A stretch of 64,000 nt of DNA from Limnohabitans sp. MMS-10A-178 (GTDB taxonomy: Bacteria > Pseudomonadota > Gammaproteobacteria > Burkholderiales > Burkholderiaceae_C): contig NZ_NERY01000001.1 in assembly GCF_003063375.1 (NCBI RefSeq), positions 434,001 to 498,000 on the forward strand. The letters are read 5' to 3'. Position 1 is the stretch's first letter; the number at the start of each line of letters is the position of its first letter. The notes beneath the pieces are model-generated. The model worked only from the letters and a program-made list of their open reading frames with translations. It did not search any database and had not been told where the DNA came from. The position numbers were made by a program, and so were the translations under genes. Positions 9,217 to 20,410 of the stretch are shown piece by piece.

Positions 9217-9912
9217 ATGTCCAAGTTAACTAAAAAACAAAAAGCACTGGTTGGCAAAGTAGACGCCAACAAGTTGTACGCCGTAGCCGATGCATTGGCT
9301 TTGGTCAAAGAGTGTGCCACTGCCAAGTTCGATGAATCTATCGACGTGGCCGTGCAACTCGGTATTGACGCCAAGAAATCTGACCAAGTGGTGCGTGGCG
9401 CCGTGGTCTTGCCTAACGGCACTGGTAAAACAAAACGCGTAGCCGTGTTTGCACAAGGCGCTAAGGCTGACGAAGCCCGCGCCGCTGGTGCAGACGTGGT
9501 GGGCATGGACGATTTGGCTGCACAAGTCAAAGCTGGTGACATGCCTTTCGACGTGGTCATTGCTGCCCCCGACGCCATGCGCGTTGTGGGTACCTTGGGT
9601 CAAATCTTGGGCCCACGTGGTCTGATGCCTAACCCCAAAGTTGGCACTGTGACTGCCGACGTGGCCACTGCCGTTAAAAACGCCAAAGCCGGTCAAGTTC
9701 AGTTCCGCGTTGACAAAGCCGGTATCGTGCACGGCGCCATTGGCCTGCGTTCATTTGATGTTGAAAAGTTGCAAGGCAACTTGGCCGCATTGATCGATGC
9801 TTTGGTCAAAGCCAAGCCCCAAACCAGCAAAGGTGTTTACCTGCGCAAAGTGGCGGTGTCTTCAACCATGGGTGTGGGCGTTCGCGTCGACACACAATCC
9901 ATCGCGGCTTGA
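9217..9912 (+). CDS. rplA: 50S ribosomal protein L1
   Basis: L1 forms the mobile stalk near the E-site and, in well-studied bacteria, represses its own operon by binding the mRNA leader. The 231-residue product has the family signature around residue 120-150, with [17 protein letters not shown], and the basic N-terminus [11 protein letters not shown]. It is fused end to end with rplK. The 245 bases before rplJ contain the L10 leader described separately. Confidence 0.98.
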   Translation: MSKLTKKQKALVGKVDANKLYAVADALALVKECATAKFDESIDVAVQLGIDAKKSDQVVRGAVVLPNGTGKTKRVAVFAQGAKADEARAAGADVVGMDDLAAQVKAGDMPFDVVIAAPDAMRVVGTLGQILGPRGLMPNPKVGTVTADVATAVKNAKAGQVQFRVDKAGIVHGAIGLRSFDVEKLQGNLAALIDALVKAKPQTSKGVYLRKVAVSSTMGVGVRVDTQSIAA

Positions 9913-10157
9913 TCGTGAAAAACCGAGGGGAGTGCTGGGGCAATCTGGCACTTCACTCAGTGTGGTGGGCTGAACCCAATCTTCGGAACAAGTTCAGGCC
10001 ATCCAAGACCGTTGGCGTGCAGCAATGCACTTAATCGTGAAAGCCAACGCAGATGGCGATCCCGCTGCAGATGGACAAAATCCTGAACAGTTGATCGCTG
10101 AAATTAGGCGAGCTCTAGAGCGCAATTGCTCAAAAGCTCATTCAAAAGGAGTAGACC
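9913..10157 (+). promoter_or_regulatory. rplJL leader (L10 autoregulatory region)
   Basis: This 245-base gap before rplJ has strong structure. CGTTGGC (10010-10016) pairs with GCCAACG (10043-10049), enclosing a second hairpin GTGCA-GCAA-TGCAC (10017-10030), and CTGAAC and GTTCAG further upstream can also pair. In other bacteria, L10 complexed with L7/L12 binds this leader to repress translation. A promoter for rplJL-rpoBC may also lie here, but I cannot place it. The ribosome-binding site AAAAGGAG precedes the TTG start. Confidence 0.7.
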
Positions 10158-10658
10158 TTGAGTCTTAATCGCAGTGAGAAAGAAGCGGTCATTTCAGAAG
10201 TGACCAGCCTCGCCGCCAAAGCTCAAACGCTGGTGATTGCGGAATACCGCGGCATCACGGTCACTGACATGACCAAACTGCGTTCTGATGCACGCAGCAA
10301 AGGTGTGAGCCTGAGTGTGTTGAAAAACACCTTGGCCCGCCGTGCTGTTGCCGGAACCTCGTTTGAAGTTGTCGCTGATCAGATGACCGGTCCGCTGATC
10401 TATGGCTTCTCTGTAGATGCTGTGGCTGCTGCAAAAGTAGTCGCTGACTTCGCGAAAACCAACGACAAGTTGGTCATTCGCGGTGGTGCCATCTCAGGCA
10501 AAGTTTTAGATGCCAACGGCGTTAAGCAACTGTCAAACATCCCATCCAAAGATGTGTTGTTGGCTCAGTTGTGCGGCTTGATGAAGTCACCAATTTCCCG
10601 TACCGCAGTGGTGTTGGGTGCATTGGCGGCCAAAAAAGGCGAAACGGCTGCCGCGTAA
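10158..10658 (+). CDS. rplJ: 50S ribosomal protein L10
   Basis: L10 anchors the L7/L12 dimers at the stalk base. The 166-residue protein begins [15 protein letters not shown] and uses a TTG start codon, supported by an excellent Shine-Dalgarno sequence (AAAAGGAG) about 7 bases upstream; no ATG fits the family's N-terminus. The C-terminal helix that binds L7/L12 is present and ends KKGETAAA. A weak start codon on a very highly expressed gene is notable, but may serve the autogenous control by the leader. Confidence 0.97.
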   Translation: MSLNRSEKEAVISEVTSLAAKAQTLVIAEYRGITVTDMTKLRSDARSKGVSLSVLKNTLARRAVAGTSFEVVADQMTGPLIYGFSVDAVAAAKVVADFAKTNDKLVIRGGAISGKVLDANGVKQLSNIPSKDVLLAQLCGLMKSPISRTAVVLGALAAKKGETAAA

Positions 10659-10697
10659 TCGCGCAGTCCTTTTTTAAATAATTGTTAGGAAATAAAA

Positions 10698-11075
10698 ATG
10701 GCATTTGATAAAGACGCATTTTTGACCGCGCTCGACAGCATGACGGTCTTGGAACTCAACGACTTGGTGAAAGCCATCGAAGAGAAATTTGGCGTGAGCG
10801 CCGCAGCCATGGCAGCACCTGCTGCTGGTGGTGGCGGTGGTGGCGCTGCAGCTGCTGAAGAGCAAACAGAATTCAACGTGATGTTGCTCGAAGCCGGCGC
10901 AAACAAAGTGTCCGTCATTAAAGCGGTTCGTGAAATCACTGGCTTGGGCTTGAAAGAAGCCAAAGACATGGTTGACGGCGCTCCTAAGGCGGTCAAAGAA
11001 GGCGCTTCTAAAGCTGACGCTGAAGCCGCTAAGAAAAAGCTGGAAGAAGCCGGCGCCAAAGTCGAACTCAAGTAA
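10698..11075 (+). CDS. rplL: 50S ribosomal protein L7/L12
   Basis: L7/L12 is the multicopy stalk protein that recruits translation GTPases. The 125 residues show the N-terminal dimerisation domain, an Ala/Gly-rich hinge at about residues 36-53 ([17 protein letters not shown]), and the conserved C-terminal domain with [20 protein letters not shown] and a terminal KVELK. The gene lies 39 bases after rplJ. A 251-base gap with a hairpin separates it from rpoB. Confidence 0.98.
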   Translation: MAFDKDAFLTALDSMTVLELNDLVKAIEEKFGVSAAAMAAPAAGGGGGGAAAAEEQTEFNVMLLEAGANKVSVIKAVREITGLGLKEAKDMVDGAPKAVKEGASKADAEAAKKKLEEAGAKVELK

Positions 11076-11089
11076 TTCGACTTTTGTCC

Positions 11090-11123
11090 AAGGCTGGAGA
11101 GTCCCAAAAGGGCCTCCAGCCTT
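11090..11123 (+). terminator. rplL-rpoB intergenic hairpin (probable attenuator)
   Basis: AAGGCTGGAG (5' arm, 11090-11099) pairs with CTCCAGCCTT (3' arm, 11114-11123), and an inner CCC/GGG stem closes a four-base AAAA loop. No T run follows, so termination would be partial. Partial termination at this point is known in E. coli and lowers rpoBC relative to ribosomal-protein expression; the same role here is inferred from position and fold. Confidence 0.6.
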
Positions 11124-11326
11124 TGGTGCTTACAGAGCACAGCCAAAAAATAGCTTCAAAGCCAATTTTTTGAGTGTTCTCTGACCCGACTGCAGAGACG
11201 CCTTGGTTCGGGCTGCGTGCAATGCGCAGCCGTCCGCCAACGCTGGTAGAGGCCAGCGGCCAAGCCCGTTTTGTGATGTATTTCACAAAACACACAGTCG
11301 CCGAAAGATCAAGCCCCGGAGATCTC

Positions 11327-14300
11327 ATGGCCTATTCATTTACCGAACGCAAACGCATTCGCAAAAGTTTCGGAACACGCGAAAGCGTGCTCGAAGTTCC
11401 TTACTTGCTCCAAATGCAAAAAGACGCGTACACGTCATTTTTGCAAGCAGGTGTTGCCTCCAACAAACGTGCCCACGAAGGCCTGCAAGCTGCTTTTGAA
11501 TCAGCTTTCCCCATCGTGTCTCACAACGGTTTTGTCGAGATGAAATTTCTCGAGTACAACTTGGCCAAGCCGGCCTTTGATGTACGCGAATGCCAAACAC
11601 GTGGCCTCACATTTGCATCGGCTGTGCGCGCTCGCGTTCAGCTGATCATCTACGATCGTGACTCTTCTACATCACAGTCTAAGGTTGTGAAAGAAGTGAA
11701 AGAGCAAGAAGTCTACATGGGCGAAGTGCCCCTCATGACCGACAAAGGCTCGTTCATCATCAACGGTACCGAGCGCGTGATCGTGTCTCAGTTGCACCGC
11801 TCTCCTGGCGTGTTCTTTGAACACGACAAGGGCAAGACCCACAGCTCTGGCAAATTGTTGTTCAGCGCACGCATTATTCCTTACCGCGGTTCTTGGCTCG
11901 ACTACGAATTCGACCCCAAAGACTTGCTGTACTTCCGTGTTGACCGTCGTCGCAAGATGCCCGTCACCATTCTGCTCAAAGCCATTGGCTTGAACCCAGA
12001 ATCCATTTTGGCCAACTTCTTTGTGAACGACAACTTCCGCTTGATGGACAGTGGCGCACAAATGGAATTTGTGTCTGAGCGTCTGCGCGGCGAAGTGGCC
12101 CGTTTTGACATCACCGACAAGTCTGGCAAAGTGATTGTTGCCAAAGACAAGCGCATTACCGTTCGCCACACCCGCGAACTCGAGCAGTCTGCTACCACGC
12201 ACATCAGCGTGCCAGAAGACTTCTTGGTGGGCCGCGTGGTTGCGCGCAACATTGTCGACACCGACACTGGCGAAATCATTGCCAAAGCCAATGAAGAACT
12301 CACAGAAGCATTGCTCAAAAAATTGCGCTCTGCTGGCGTGCAAGAACTGCAATGTATTTACACCAACGAACTCGATCAAGGTGCGTACATTTCGCAAACA
12401 TTGCGTGTGGACGAAACCGTTGACGAATTCGCAGCACGTGTGGCCATCTACCGCATGATGCGCCCTGGTGAGCCACCCACAGAAGACGCAGTGCAGGCTT
12501 TGTTCCAGCGCTTGTTCTACAACCCTGACACCTACGATTTGTCGCGCGTGGGCCGCATGAAGTTCAACGCCCGCGTGGGCCGCGACGAGTCTACGGGCCC
12601 CATGGTGCTCACCAACGAAGACATCTTGGCCGTGGTCAAGATCTTGGTTGATTTGCGCAATGGTCGCGGCGAAGTCGACGACATCGATCACTTGGGCAAT
12701 CGCCGCGTACGTTGCGTGGGCGAGTTGGCCGAGAACCAATACCGCACCGGTTTGGCACGCATCGAAAAAGCTGTGAAAGAGCGTTTGGGCCAAGCAGAGC
12801 AAGAGCCTCTGATGCCTCACGACCTGATTAACTCCAAGCCAATTTCTGCTGCACTCAAAGAGTTCTTTGGTGCATCACAGTTGTCACAGTTCATGGACCA
12901 AACCAACCCCTTGGCAGAGATCACGCACAAGCGCCGTGTGTCTGCCCTTGGCCCAGGTGGTTTGACCCGCGAACGTGCAGGCTTTGAGGTGCGTGACGTG
13001 CACGTGACCCACTACGGTCGTGTGTGCCCTATCGAAACGCCTGAAGGTCCAAACATTGGTTTGATCAACTCACTCGCCTTGTATGCGCGTTTGAACGAGT
13101 ACGGTTTCATTGAAACACCCTACCGCCGTGTGGTGGAAGGCAAAGTGACGATGGACATCGATTACTTGTCAGCCATCGAAGAAGGCAAGTACGTGATTGC
13201 TCAGGCCAACGCCACATTGGACAAAGAAGGTCGCCTCACCGACGGTCTGGTGTCTGCCCGTGAAAAAGGTGAATCCATTTTGTGCGGTGCAGATCGCATT
13301 CAATACATGGACGTGTCACCTGCTCAAATCGTATCTGTGGCCGCATCTTTGGTGCCGTTCCTAGAGCACGATGACGCCAACCGTGCGTTGATGGGTGCCA
13401 ACATGTCTCGTCAAGCCGTGCCAGTGCTCCGTCCTGAGAAGCCATTGGTGGGTACCGGTATCGAGCGCGTTGCTGCGGTCGACTCTGGCACCGTGGTCAC
13501 TGCCACTCGCGGTGGTGTGGTCGACTATGTCGATGCCACCCGCATCGTGATTCGTGTGAACGACAACGAAACCCAAGCGGGCGAAGTGGGCGTTGACATT
13601 TACAACCTCATCAAGTACCAACGTTCTAACCAGAACACCAACATTCACCAACGCGCCATTGTGAAGCGTGGTGACAAGTTGGCCAAAGGTGATGTGATTG
13701 CCGACGGCGCCTCCACTGACCTGGGCGAAATTGCCATCGGTCAAAACATGCTGATCGCTTTCATGCCTTGGAATGGTTACAACTTCGAAGACTCAATCTT
13801 GATCTCCGAGCGCGTGGTGTCTGAAGACCGCTACACCTCAATTCACATCGAAGAGTTGGTGGTCATGGCACGCGACACCAAGTTGGGTGCCGAAGAAATC
13901 ACACGTGACATCCCTAACTTGTCAGAGCAGCAATTGGGCCGCTTGGACGAGTCAGGCATCATCTACGTGGGTGCAGAAGTGCAACCCGGCGATGTGTTGG
14001 TGGGCAAGGTCACACCCAAAGGTGAAACCACACTCACACCAGAAGAGAAGCTGCTCCGCGCCATCTTCGGTGAAAAAGCCAGCGATGTGAAAGACACCTC
14101 ATTGCGCGTGGACCAAGGCTCACAAGGCACCGTCATTGACGTTCAAGTGTTCACACGCGAAGGCATTGTGCGCGACAAGCGTGCGCAACAAATTATTGAC
14201 GACGAACTCAAGCGCTTCCGCTTGGATTTGAACGATCAATTGCGCATCGTTGAAGCCGACGCTTTTGATCGTATCGGTAAATTGTTGGACGGCAAAGTTG

Positions 14301-15439
14301 CCAACGGCGGCCCCCAGAAGCTGGCCAAAGGTACCAAGATCGACAAGGCTTACCTCGAGTCCATCGAGAAGTTCCACTGGTTTGACATTCGTCCTGCCGA
14401 CGAAGACATTGCCAGTCAACTCGAGTCCATCAAGAACTCGCTTGAGCAAACGCGTCACAGCTTCGATTTGTCTTTTGAAGAGAAGCGCAAGAAGCTCACA
14501 CAAGGCGACGAGTTGCCAGCAGGTGTTCTGAAAATGGTCAAGGTTTACTTGGCTGTGAAGCGTCGCTTGCAGCCTGGTGACAAGATGGCCGGCCGTCACG
14601 GCAACAAAGGTGTGGTCTCCAAGATCGTGCCCGTGGAAGACATGCCTTACATGGCAGACGGCACACCTGCTGACATCGTGTTGAACCCCTTGGGCGTTCC
14701 TTCCCGCATGAACGTGGGTCAGGTGTTGGAAGTTCACTTGGGTTGGGCTGCCAAGGGCATTGGTCACCGCATTGGTGACATGCTCCAAGCCGAAGCCCGC
14801 GTGGCCGAGTTCCGCACCTTGTTCGAAGAACTCTACAACGGCATTGGCCGCAAAGAAGACTTGTCCAAGTTGTCTGATACAGACGTCTTGGCCATGGCCG
14901 AAAACCTCAAAGGTGGTTTGCCATTCGCCACGCCCGTGTTCGACGGCGCTGCGGAAGAAGAAATTCGCACCATGTTGAAAATGGCTTACCCCGACGATGT
15001 CGCTGCACGCAAAGGTCTCACCGCCACGCGCACGCAAGCGCATTTGTTTGATGGCCGCACTGGCGAAGCCTTCGAGCGTCCCACCACCATTGGCTACATG
15101 CACTTCTTGAAGTTGCACCACTTGGTCGACGACAAAATGCACGCCCGTTCCACAGGTCCTTACTCACTGGTCACGCAGCAGCCTTTGGGCGGCAAGGCCC
15201 AGTTTGGTGGCCAGCGTTTCGGCGAGATGGAGGTGTGGGCTTTGGAAGCTTACGGTGCCTCTTACGTGTTGCAAGAGATGCTCACGGTCAAGTCCGACGA
15301 CGTGCAAGGCCGTACCAAAGTGTACGAAAGCATTGTCAAAGGCGAGCACACCATCAGTGCCGGCATGCCCGAATCGTTCAACGTCTTGGTCAAGGAAATT
15401 CGTTCCTTGGGTCTCGATATTGAACTCGAGCGTTCTTGA
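11327..15439 (+). CDS. rpoB: RNA polymerase beta subunit
   Basis: RpoB forms, with RpoC, the catalytic core of RNA polymerase. Starting at the ATG at 11327 gives 1370 residues beginning [15 protein letters not shown], the normal family N-terminus; an in-frame ATG at 11174 would add 51 unrelated residues and is rejected. The rifampicin pocket is intact, with [20 protein letters not shown] and SALGPGGL, so the Asp, His and Ser positions that commonly mutate to resistance are wild type. The C-terminal [20 protein letters not shown] is also present. rpoC follows after 32 bases. Confidence 0.99.
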   Translation: MAYSFTERKRIRKSFGTRESVLEVPYLLQMQKDAYTSFLQAGVASNKRAHEGLQAAFESAFPIVSHNGFVEMKFLEYNLAKPAFDVRECQTRGLTFASAVRARVQLIIYDRDSSTSQSKVVKEVKEQEVYMGEVPLMTDKGSFIINGTERVIVSQLHRSPGVFFEHDKGKTHSSGKLLFSARIIPYRGSWLDYEFDPKDLLYFRVDRRRKMPVTILLKAIGLNPESILANFFVNDNFRLMDSGAQMEFVSERLRGEVARFDITDKSGKVIVAKDKRITVRHTRELEQSATTHISVPEDFLVGRVVARNIVDTDTGEIIAKANEELTEALLKKLRSAGVQELQCIYTNELDQGAYISQTLRVDETVDEFAARVAIYRMMRPGEPPTEDAVQALFQRLFYNPDTYDLSRVGRMKFNARVGRDESTGPMVLTNEDILAVVKILVDLRNGRGEVDDIDHLGNRRVRCVGELAENQYRTGLARIEKAVKERLGQAEQEPLMPHDLINSKPISAALKEFFGASQLSQFMDQTNPLAEITHKRRVSALGPGGLTRERAGFEVRDVHVTHYGRVCPIETPEGPNIGLINSLALYARLNEYGFIETPYRRVVEGKVTMDIDYLSAIEEGKYVIAQANATLDKEGRLTDGLVSAREKGESILCGADRIQYMDVSPAQIVSVAASLVPFLEHDDANRALMGANMSRQAVPVLRPEKPLVGTGIERVAAVDSGTVVTATRGGVVDYVDATRIVIRVNDNETQAGEVGVDIYNLIKYQRSNQNTNIHQRAIVKRGDKLAKGDVIADGASTDLGEIAIGQNMLIAFMPWNGYNFEDSILISERVVSEDRYTSIHIEELVVMARDTKLGAEEITRDIPNLSEQQLGRLDESGIIYVGAEVQPGDVLVGKVTPKGETTLTPEEKLLRAIFGEKASDVKDTSLRVDQGSQGTVIDVQVFTREGIVRDKRAQQIIDDELKRFRLDLNDQLRIVEADAFDRIGKLLDGKVANGGPQKLAKGTKIDKAYLESIEKFHWFDIRPADEDIASQLESIKNSLEQTRHSFDLSFEEKRKKLTQGDELPAGVLKMVKVYLAVKRRLQPGDKMAGRHGNKGVVSKIVPVEDMPYMADGTPADIVLNPLGVPSRMNVGQVLEVHLGWAAKGIGHRIGDMLQAEARVAEFRTLFEELYNGIGRKEDLSKLSDTDVLAMAENLKGGLPFATPVFDGAAEEEIRTMLKMAYPDDVAARKGLTATRTQAHLFDGRTGEAFERPTTIGYMHFLKLHHLVDDKMHARSTGPYSLVTQQPLGGKAQFGGQRFGEMEVWALEAYGASYVLQEMLTVKSDDVQGRTKVYESIVKGEHTISAGMPESFNVLVKEIRSLGLDIELERS

Positions 15440-15471
15440 ACCCCTGCTAGATTAATAAAAGGAAGAGTCTC

Positions 15472-18400
15472 ATGAAATCACTTCTGGACCTGTTCAAGCA
15501 GTTCACACCGGACGAGCATTTTGATGCCATCCGCATTGGCTTGGCTTCACCCGAAAAAATCCGTTCTTGGTCTTTCGGCGAAGTTAAAAAGCCTGAAACC
15601 ATCAACTACCGCACGTTCAAGCCTGAGCGTGATGGTTTGTTCTGCGCCAAAATTTTTGGCCCCATCAAAGACTACGAATGCTTGTGCGGTAAATACAAGC
15701 GCTTGAAGCACCGAGGCGTGATCTGCGAGAAGTGCGGCGTTGAAGTCACACAGACCAAAGTGCGTCGCGAACGCATGGGTCACATTGACTTGGCAGCACC
15801 TTGCGCACACATCTGGTTCTTGAAATCTTTGCCTAGCCGTTTGGGCTTGGTATTGGACATGACCCTGCGTGACATCGAACGCGTGTTGTACTTTGAAGCA
15901 TATGTGGTGACCGACCCCGGCATGACACCTTTGAAGAAGTACAGCATCATGTCCGAAGACGACTACGATGCCAAAGTGCAAGAGTACGGCGATGAGTTCC
16001 AAGCCAAGATGGGCGCGGAAGGCATCAAAGATTTGTTGCACGGCATTGAAATCGAATCAGAAATTGAACGCCTGCGCGGCGACCTCACTGGCTCTGAAGT
16101 CAAGGTCAAGAAAAACGCCAAGCGTTTGAAAGTGCTCGAAGCCTTCAAAAAATCAGGCATCAAGCCTGAGTGGATGGTGCTTGAAGTATTGCCCGTGTTG
16201 CCACCGGACCTGCGTCCTTTGGTGCCACTGGACGGTGGCCGTTTTGCCACTTCCGACCTCAACGATTTGTACCGCCGCGTCATTAACCGCAACAGCCGTC
16301 TGCGCCGTTTGCTCGAGTTGAAAGCGCCTGAAATCATTGCGCGCAACGAAAAGCGCATGTTGCAAGAAGCAGTTGACTCATTGCTCGACAACGGTCGCCG
16401 CGGCAAAGCCATGACCGGCGCCAACAAGCGCGCCCTCAAATCTTTGGCCGACATGATCAAAGGCAAGAGCGGTCGTTTCCGTCAAAACTTGTTGGGCAAG
16501 CGCGTCGACTACTCTGGTCGTTCTGTGATTACCGTGGGCCCAACTCTCAAGCTGCACCAGTGCGGTTTGCCCAAGTTGATGGCCATCGAGTTGTTCAAGC
16601 CTTTCATCTTTGCACGCCTCGAAGCCATGGGCATCGCGACCACCATCAAGGCAGCCAAGAAAGAAGTTGAAGCCGGTACACCCGTGGTGTGGGACATCTT
16701 GGAAGAGGTGATCAAAGAGCACCCCGTCATGTTGAACCGTGCGCCTACTTTGCACCGCTTGGGTATTCAAGCTTTTGAGCCCTTGCTCATTGAAGGCAAA
16801 GCCATTCAGTTGCACCCCCTCGTTTGCGCGGCCTTCAACGCCGACTTCGACGGTGACCAAATGGCCGTTCACGTGCCTTTGTCTGTGGAAGCGCAAATGG
16901 AAGCCCGCACCCTCATGCTGGCCTCCAACAACGTGCTGTTCCCAGCCAACGGTGAACCTTCTATTGTGCCGTCGCAAGACGTGGTGCTGGGCTTGTACTA
17001 CACCACCCGCGAACGCATCAACGCCAAAGGCGAAGGCTTGATCTTCTCCGACATCGGCGAAGTGCAGCGTGCCTTGGATGCCGGTGCGGTTGAACTCACA
17101 GCCAAAATCAGCGTGCGCGTGACCGATTGGATTCTGAACAAAGAAACCAAAGAGTTCACACCTTCTACCAACATGGTGTACACCACCGTGGGCCGTGCTT
17201 TGCTGTCTGAAATCTTGCCCAAGGGCTTGGCTTTCGAGAACATCAACAAAGCACTTAAGAAGAAAGAAATTTCCAAGCTCATCAACACCTCTTTCCGCAA
17301 GTGCGGTTTGAAAGAGACCGTGGTGTTTGCCGACAAGCTGTTGCAAAACGGTTTCCGTTTGGCCACACGCTCGGGCATCTCGATTGGCATTGACGACATG
17401 TTGGTACCACCCGAGAAGGGCGCCATCATTGGTGAAGCCGAGAAAGAAGTCAAAGACATCGAGCAGCAGTATGTGTCGGGTCTGGTTACCTCTGGCGAGC
17501 GTTACAACAAGGTCGTTGACATCTGGGGCAAAGCGGGTGACGCTGTGTCCAAGGTGATGATGGACCAGCTGCGCAAAGAGAAAACCACCGATCGTCACGG
17601 CAATGTGGTTGAGCAAGAATCGTTCAACTCCATTTACATGATGGCCGACTCTGGTGCCCGCGGTTCTGCGGCGCAGATTCGCCAGCTGGCTGGTATGCGC
17701 GGTTTGATGGCCAAGCCTGATGGCTCCATCATTGAAACGCCGATCACGGCCAACTTCCGTGAAGGTCTGAACGTGTTGCAGTACTTCATTTCTACACACG
17801 GTGCACGCAAAGGCTTGGCCGATACGGCTTTGAAGACCGCCAACTCCGGTTACTTGACACGTCGTTTGGTTGACGTGACACAAGACTTGGTGGTGACTGA
17901 ACTCGATTGCGGCACCACAGACGGCTCGCAAATGCGCGCCATCGTTGAAGGTGGTGAAGTGATTGAATCCTTGCGCGATCGCGTCTTGGGTCGTACTTTG
18001 GCCGACGACGTATTGCACCCTGAGTCGCGCGCTGTAGTGGCTACGGCTGGCACCTTGCTCGACGAAGACATGATTGAAGTGTTTGAAGCTGAAGGCGTCG
18101 ACGAAGTTAAAGTTCGCACCGCCCTCACTTGCGCTACACGCTTTGGTTTGTGCGCCAAGTGCTACGGCCGCGACTTGGGTCGTGGCGGTTTGATCAACAA
18201 CGGCGAAGCTGTGGGTGTGATTGCTGCGCAATCTATTGGCGAGCCAGGTACACAGCTCACCATGCGCACATTCCACATTGGTGGTGCGGCCTCACGTGCA
18301 TCTGTGGCTTCCAGTGTTGAAGCCAAGTCGAATGGTTTGATTGGCTTTAACGCTGCCATGCGTTATGTCACCAACACCAAAGGCGAGTTGGTGGTCATTT

Positions 18401-19695
18401 CTCGTTCCGGCGAAATCATCATTCACGATGAACATGGCCGTGAGCGCGAGCGTCACAAAGTGCCTTACGGCGCCATCCTCACAGTCAAGATTGACCAAGC
18501 CATCAAGGCTGGCGCAATTTTGGCCAACTGGGATCCATTGACACGACCCATCATCACTGAATTTGCCGGTCAGATTAAGTTCGAGAACGTCGAAGAAGGT
18601 TTGACAGTGGCCAAGCAGGTCGATGAAGTGACTGGTTTGTCCACCTTGGTGGTAATCGATCCTAAGCGCCGTGGCTCTACCAAAGTGGTTCGCCCGCAAG
18701 TGAAACTGATCGACGCTGCTGGCAAAGAAGTGAAGATTCCTGGCACCGATCACTCTGTGACCATCGGCTTCCAAATCGGCTCACTCATTCAAGTGCGCGA
18801 CGGCCAAGATGTGGGCCCAGGCGAAGTCTTGGCGCGTATCCCTGTTGAAGGTCAAAAGACCCGCGACATTACCGGCGGTTTGCCACGCGTGGCCGAACTG
18901 TTCGAAGCCCGCAGCCCCAAAGACAAGGGCATGTTGGCCGAGATGACCGGTACCGTGTCGTTTGGTAAAGAGACCAAAGGCAAGGTTCGTTTGCAGATTA
19001 CCGATCCAGACGGCAAAGTGTGGGACGAACTCATCCCCAAAGAGAAAAACATCATGGTCCACGAAGGCCAAGTTGTGAACAAAGGCGAGAGCATTGTGGA
19101 CGGCCCAGCCGACCCACAAGACATCTTGCGCTTGCTCGGTATGGAAGAGTTGGCTCGCTACATCGTCGACGAAGTGCAAGACGTTTACCGCTTGCAAGGC
19201 GTGAAGATCAATGACAAGCACATCGAGGTGATCGTGCGTCAGATGTTGCGCCGTGTGGTGGTTGAGAACATTGGTGACTCCACCTACATCGCTGGCGAGC
19301 AAGTGGAGCGCTCAGAGATTTTGAACACCAACGACGCCTTGCGCGCCGAAGGCAAAATCCCTGCAACCTTCAGCAACTTGTTGCTCGGTATCACCAAGGC
19401 TTCTTTGTCGACCGACTCGTTCATCTCTGCGGCTTCCTTCCAGGAAACCACCCGCGTGCTCACCGAGGCTGCCATCATGGGCAAGCGCGACGAGTTGCGT
19501 GGTCTGAAAGAGAACGTCATTGTGGGCCGCTTGATCCCTGCGGGAACAGGCTTGGCTTATCACAAAGCACGTGCCGCCAAAGATGCGATGGACGAGGCCG
19601 AGCGCCGCGCCATCACAGAAGCCGAAGCCGTTGAATTGGCCGAAGCCCAACAGTTGACCGAAGACGCAGCCAACGCTGCCGATTCGAACGCTTGA
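15472..19695 (+). CDS. rpoC: RNA polymerase beta-prime subunit
   Basis: RpoC carries the catalytic magnesium site. The 1407-residue protein has the active-site loop [12 protein letters not shown], the N-terminal zinc ribbon (CLCGKYK ... [10 protein letters not shown]), the second zinc site with [15 protein letters not shown], and the bridge-helix/trigger-loop region around [18 protein letters not shown] and [11 protein letters not shown]. Its length is typical of betaproteobacteria. The tail is rich in Ala and Glu ([20 protein letters not shown]). A clear intrinsic terminator follows 31 bases after the stop. Confidence 0.99.
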   Translation: MKSLLDLFKQFTPDEHFDAIRIGLASPEKIRSWSFGEVKKPETINYRTFKPERDGLFCAKIFGPIKDYECLCGKYKRLKHRGVICEKCGVEVTQTKVRRERMGHIDLAAPCAHIWFLKSLPSRLGLVLDMTLRDIERVLYFEAYVVTDPGMTPLKKYSIMSEDDYDAKVQEYGDEFQAKMGAEGIKDLLHGIEIESEIERLRGDLTGSEVKVKKNAKRLKVLEAFKKSGIKPEWMVLEVLPVLPPDLRPLVPLDGGRFATSDLNDLYRRVINRNSRLRRLLELKAPEIIARNEKRMLQEAVDSLLDNGRRGKAMTGANKRALKSLADMIKGKSGRFRQNLLGKRVDYSGRSVITVGPTLKLHQCGLPKLMAIELFKPFIFARLEAMGIATTIKAAKKEVEAGTPVVWDILEEVIKEHPVMLNRAPTLHRLGIQAFEPLLIEGKAIQLHPLVCAAFNADFDGDQMAVHVPLSVEAQMEARTLMLASNNVLFPANGEPSIVPSQDVVLGLYYTTRERINAKGEGLIFSDIGEVQRALDAGAVELTAKISVRVTDWILNKETKEFTPSTNMVYTTVGRALLSEILPKGLAFENINKALKKKEISKLINTSFRKCGLKETVVFADKLLQNGFRLATRSGISIGIDDMLVPPEKGAIIGEAEKEVKDIEQQYVSGLVTSGERYNKVVDIWGKAGDAVSKVMMDQLRKEKTTDRHGNVVEQESFNSIYMMADSGARGSAAQIRQLAGMRGLMAKPDGSIIETPITANFREGLNVLQYFISTHGARKGLADTALKTANSGYLTRRLVDVTQDLVVTELDCGTTDGSQMRAIVEGGEVIESLRDRVLGRTLADDVLHPESRAVVATAGTLLDEDMIEVFEAEGVDEVKVRTALTCATRFGLCAKCYGRDLGRGGLINNGEAVGVIAAQSIGEPGTQLTMRTFHIGGAASRASVASSVEAKSNGLIGFNAAMRYVTNTKGELVVISRSGEIIIHDEHGRERERHKVPYGAILTVKIDQAIKAGAILANWDPLTRPIITEFAGQIKFENVEEGLTVAKQVDEVTGLSTLVVIDPKRRGSTKVVRPQVKLIDAAGKEVKIPGTDHSVTIGFQIGSLIQVRDGQDVGPGEVLARIPVEGQKTRDITGGLPRVAELFEARSPKDKGMLAEMTGTVSFGKETKGKVRLQITDPDGKVWDELIPKEKNIMVHEGQVVNKGESIVDGPADPQDILRLLGMEELARYIVDEVQDVYRLQGVKINDKHIEVIVRQMLRRVVVENIGDSTYIAGEQVERSEILNTNDALRAEGKIPATFSNLLLGITKASLSTDSFISAASFQETTRVLTEAAIMGKRDELRGLKENVIVGRLIPAGTGLAYHKARAAKDAMDEAERRAITEAEAVELAEAQQLTEDAANAADSNA

Positions 19696-19725
19696 TCGAC
19701 TTCCGGCTTCGGTCGGAATGAACAG

Positions 19726-19766
19726 CGCCTCTGACCCGATGACTCGGCCAGAGGCGTTTTGTTTTT
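19726..19766 (+). terminator. Intrinsic terminator of the rpoBC operon
   Basis: CGCCTCTG (19726-19733) pairs with CAGAGGCG (19749-19756), with a nested CCGA/TCGG inner stem, and is followed by TTTTGTTTTT. This is a classic Rho-independent terminator. Confidence 0.9.
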
Positions 19767-19796
19767 GCGACTGTTTTGATTCAAAATAACGGCAAC

Positions 19797-20384
19797 ATGT
19801 CACTGCTTGTTTTTTGCGCCATTTTGGCCACACTTTTTTTCTGGGCGGTTGGTGCTTACAACCGCCTGATGGTGTTGCGCGCCAATGTGGCCAAACAGTT
19901 TGCGGCGGTAGACGCTCAGTTGCTTCGTGTGCTGGTTTGGTTGCAAGGCAACCTGCCAGCCTCCATGCGCGATATGTTGAGCGAGATGGAAGAGGCGGCA
20001 TTGCCAGAGGCCTTGCTCAAAAATGAACGTGACTTGAAGTTGTTGGACATTCTGGAAGCGCTGTCAGACAGCCTTGATGCTGCGCGAACGCAGCCCTTGT
20101 CTCCCGTGGTCATGCAACAGGTCAATGAAAACCGCTTGGCCTTGGCCGCGTGGGCCAAAGCAGAAGTGCGCGCAGGTCAAAGCGGCGAGGCCACTTGGTT
20201 CATCGATCCACTGCCTTACAAGTTTGACCGCTTGAAAGCCCAAGCCTGGCCTCTAATGGACGCCTACAACCAAGCCGCTGCCAAATACAACGAAGCGGTG
20301 AGTCAATTTCCAGCCAGTGTGTTGGCCAAACAAGTCAAATTTGTACCGGCTCAAACGCTGGACATTGCCGATTTGTTGGCATGA
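19797..20384 (+). CDS. LemA family protein
   Basis: A 195-residue protein with one N-terminal membrane helix (about residues 3-20), then AYNRLMVLRANVAKQFAAVDAQLLRV, matching the start of the LemA fold, and a C-terminal AAAKYNEAVSQFPASVLAKQV, the LemA signature. LemA proteins are membrane-anchored helical bundles of unsettled function. The ATG at 19797 puts the membrane helix at the very N-terminus; a TTG 21 bases earlier is less likely. It follows the rpoC terminator and is close to rsmB. The middle of the protein is diverged, so the family call is good but not certain. Confidence 0.8.
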   Translation: MSLLVFCAILATLFFWAVGAYNRLMVLRANVAKQFAAVDAQLLRVLVWLQGNLPASMRDMLSEMEEAALPEALLKNERDLKLLDILEALSDSLDAARTQPLSPVVMQQVNENRLALAAWAKAEVRAGQSGEATWFIDPLPYKFDRLKAQAWPLMDAYNQAAAKYNEAVSQFPASVLAKQVKFVPAQTLDIADLLA

Positions 20385-20410
20385 AGCCCGGTTTTTACTG
20401 AAGGCACGCA

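Noticed and set aside
11174..11326. Upstream start for rpoB at 11174
   Set aside because: The extra 51 residues are not in the family, while [10 protein letters not shown] at 11327 is the normal start.
11672..12820. Long minus-strand open frame opposite rpoB
   Set aside because: Shadow of rpoB codon usage; no start signal or motif.
16378..18276. A 632-codon minus-strand open frame opposite rpoC
   Set aside because: Shadow frame created by the codon bias of rpoC; product has no recognisable domain.
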